Assembly (NCBI GenBank): GCA_031273515.1
Contig: JAISRU010000051.1
Coordinates: 1-6,857, forward strand
DNA length: 6,857 nucleotides
Reading direction: 5' to 3'
DNA from: Bacteroidales bacterium
Lineage (GTDB): Bacteria; Bacteroidota; Bacteroidia; Bacteroidales; WCHB1-69
The position numbers and the translations under genes are program-made. How positions within the stretch are numbered: position 1 is the stretch's first letter; each line of letters begins with the position of its first letter. Positions 6,321-6,857 of the stretch are shown one piece after another. The notes beneath the pieces were generated by a model that was not told where the DNA came from, did no database searches, and was given only the letters and a program-made list of their open reading frames with translations.

Positions 6321-6383
6321 GCCATTCGGACACAAATACCCACGCCGTCATTGCGGGCTTGACCCGCAATCCCCTTTTGTCTT
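6319..6383 (-). repeat. Modular interspersed element, copy B, with GC-rich hairpin core
   Basis: On the minus strand, block 1 (AAGACAAAAGGGGA, 6383-6370) and block 2 (GTCCGAATGGCAT, 6331-6319) enclose a 38-bp core. The core and one adjoining base carry a hairpin: ATTGCGGG (6350-6357), loop CTTGA, CCCGCAAT (6363-6370). This ATTGCGGG-CTTGA-CCCGCAAT string resembles dispersed palindromes I recall from several bacterial genomes. Copy A at 1771-1817 has the same end blocks but a different core. Confidence 0.7.
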
Positions 6384-6425
6384 TTTCCCAAAATCGCTAT
6401 GCTTCATTGGGGGGTATTCATATTG

Positions 6426-6444
6426 AACTCCTTCGGAGTTTTTT
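6426..6444 (+). terminator. Probable intrinsic terminator of the envC-like gene
   Basis: AACTCC (6426-6431), loop TTC and GGAGTT (6435-6440) form a 6-bp stem whose TT end runs into four more T residues, so six T in all. It lies 138 bp after the stop codon. The stem is short and lies within repeat-rich DNA, so it may be a dispersed palindrome that happens to serve as a terminator. Confidence 0.5.
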
Positions 6445-6777
6445 AACCTCATTTCCACCTGATTTTCTTAACAAAACTACCTCAGTCGCCAAGGAGTTAC
6501 CCCAGAACCCCAACCTCATTACCTCATTATTTTATCTGTTTATATTTTCTCTTTTATTTATATCCAATACCTGACAAAACGTAATATAATCATCCCCTTG
6601 TGTGTCCAAATTTATCTTTCGTCATGGGTGTTTCAATTCTCAATTAATTCTCATTTCATCGGAGGAAAAAAAATATTGCACAGTCATTACAATTATTTTC
6701 AAAGAGGTACGTTTAGAACGAGGTCATTGTACCGTAATATTTTTAGCAAATGTAATCGGATATACATAAAAAAATCC

Positions 6778-6785
6778 TATCTTTG
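6778..6785 (+). promoter_or_regulatory. Promoter -7 box for parA
   Basis: TATCTTTG followed by CAGAC matches the Bacteroidota -7 consensus and is identical over 13 bp to the polA promoter core. Transcription would begin near 6790, giving a leader of about 20 A-rich bases. No heptamer array abuts this promoter and no clear TTTG -33 box is seen. Confidence 0.75.
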
Positions 6786-6811
6786 CAGACTAACCAAATA
6801 TAATAAAAAAT

Positions 6812-6857
6812 ATGGGAAAAATAATCGCAATAGCAAATCAAAAAGGAGGCGTAGGAA
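6812..6857 (+). CDS. parA: ParA/Soj chromosome-partitioning ATPase, N-terminal fragment
   Basis: Only 15 codons lie in the window: MGKIIAIANQKGGVG, with one further base. This is the signature start of ParA/Soj ATPases: a first beta strand leading straight into the deviant Walker A motif KGGVGKT, cut here after KGGVG. ParA binds DNA as an ATP dimer and works with ParB to segregate the origin region. The short N-terminus argues for the chromosomal Soj type and against plasmid ParA proteins, which often carry an N-terminal DNA-binding domain. Other deviant Walker A ATPases such as MinD share the motif but usually begin differently. A parB gene would be expected next, outside the window. Confidence 0.85.
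   Translation, partial: MGKIIAIANQKGGVG

Larger units (their letters stand above)
6289..6811. other. Gene-free region between the envC-like gene and parA
   Basis: The first part (6286-6535) is a repeat mosaic: a heptamer array, copy B of the modular element with a GC-rich hairpin, a probable terminator, and three ACCTCATT units (6446-6453, 6513-6520, 6521-6528, the last two in tandem). A partial heptamer-like stretch (ATTCTCA, ATTAATT) occurs at 6636-6649. From about 6660 the DNA is unique and AT-rich and contains the parA promoter. A short inverted pair GGTAC/GTACC (6706-6710, 6729-6733) has no assigned role. The open frame at 6359-6574 is repeat-derived and not called. Confidence 0.7.

Noticed and set aside
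1771..6383. Composite transposon or invertible segment between the inverted element copies
   Set aside because: The shared blocks are only 13-14 bp, there is no transposase or invertase between them, and polA is a core gene.
6359..6574. 71-codon open frame after the envC-like gene
   Set aside because: It starts inside the GC-rich hairpin module and reads through the terminator and ACCTCATT repeats. It has no promoter or protein-like features.
6629..6645. parS site near parA
   Set aside because: Only the half-site TGTTTCA is present. The second half of the TGTTTCACGTGAAACA consensus is absent.

Overview
The window looks like chromosomal DNA from the phylum Bacteroidota, most probably the Bacteroidales. 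Three things point there: promoters of the TAnnTTTG type (TATCTTTG before two genes, TACTTTTG and TAATTTTG before the others), A-rich leaders with no Shine-Dalgarno sequence, and gene types typical of the group. A genus cannot be named from the sequence alone.

Layout. Positions 1-1454 (minus strand) hold the N-terminal 484 codons of a large DUF2723 membrane protein, the family now linked to TMEM260 and glycosyltransferase family GT117. Positions 1455-2023 form a gene-free divergent intergenic region built almost entirely of interspersed repeat modules. Positions 2024-4828 encode a complete DNA polymerase I (934 aa) with intact 5' nuclease, 3'-5' proofreading and polymerase motifs. After a 182-bp gap with a good promoter comes a GTG-started, exported, coiled-coil protein with a degenerate M23/LytM domain (5011-6288), the architecture of EnvC-type amidase activators. 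A second repeat-rich, gene-free stretch (6289-6660) carries a probable terminator. It is followed by unique DNA, a promoter, and the first 15 codons of a ParA/Soj chromosome-partitioning ATPase cut by the window end (6812-6857).

How they fit together. The genes have housekeeping roles: DNA repair and Okazaki-fragment processing (PolA), septal peptidoglycan splitting (EnvC-like), chromosome segregation (ParA), and probably envelope glycosylation (DUF2723). Each appears to have its own promoter, so I do not read them as one operon.

The unusual content is in the intergenic DNA. Low-complexity blocks resolve into arrays of 7-bp units of the form ATTNNCM. Arrays of exactly five heptamers end 4 bp from the -7 boxes of both divergent promoters (DUF2723 and polA), where a -33 element would normally sit. 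A modular element with two conserved 13-14 bp blocks around an exchanged core occurs in opposite orientations on the two sides of the polA-envC segment. No phage, CRISPR, toxin-antitoxin or obviously new multi-gene system is visible.
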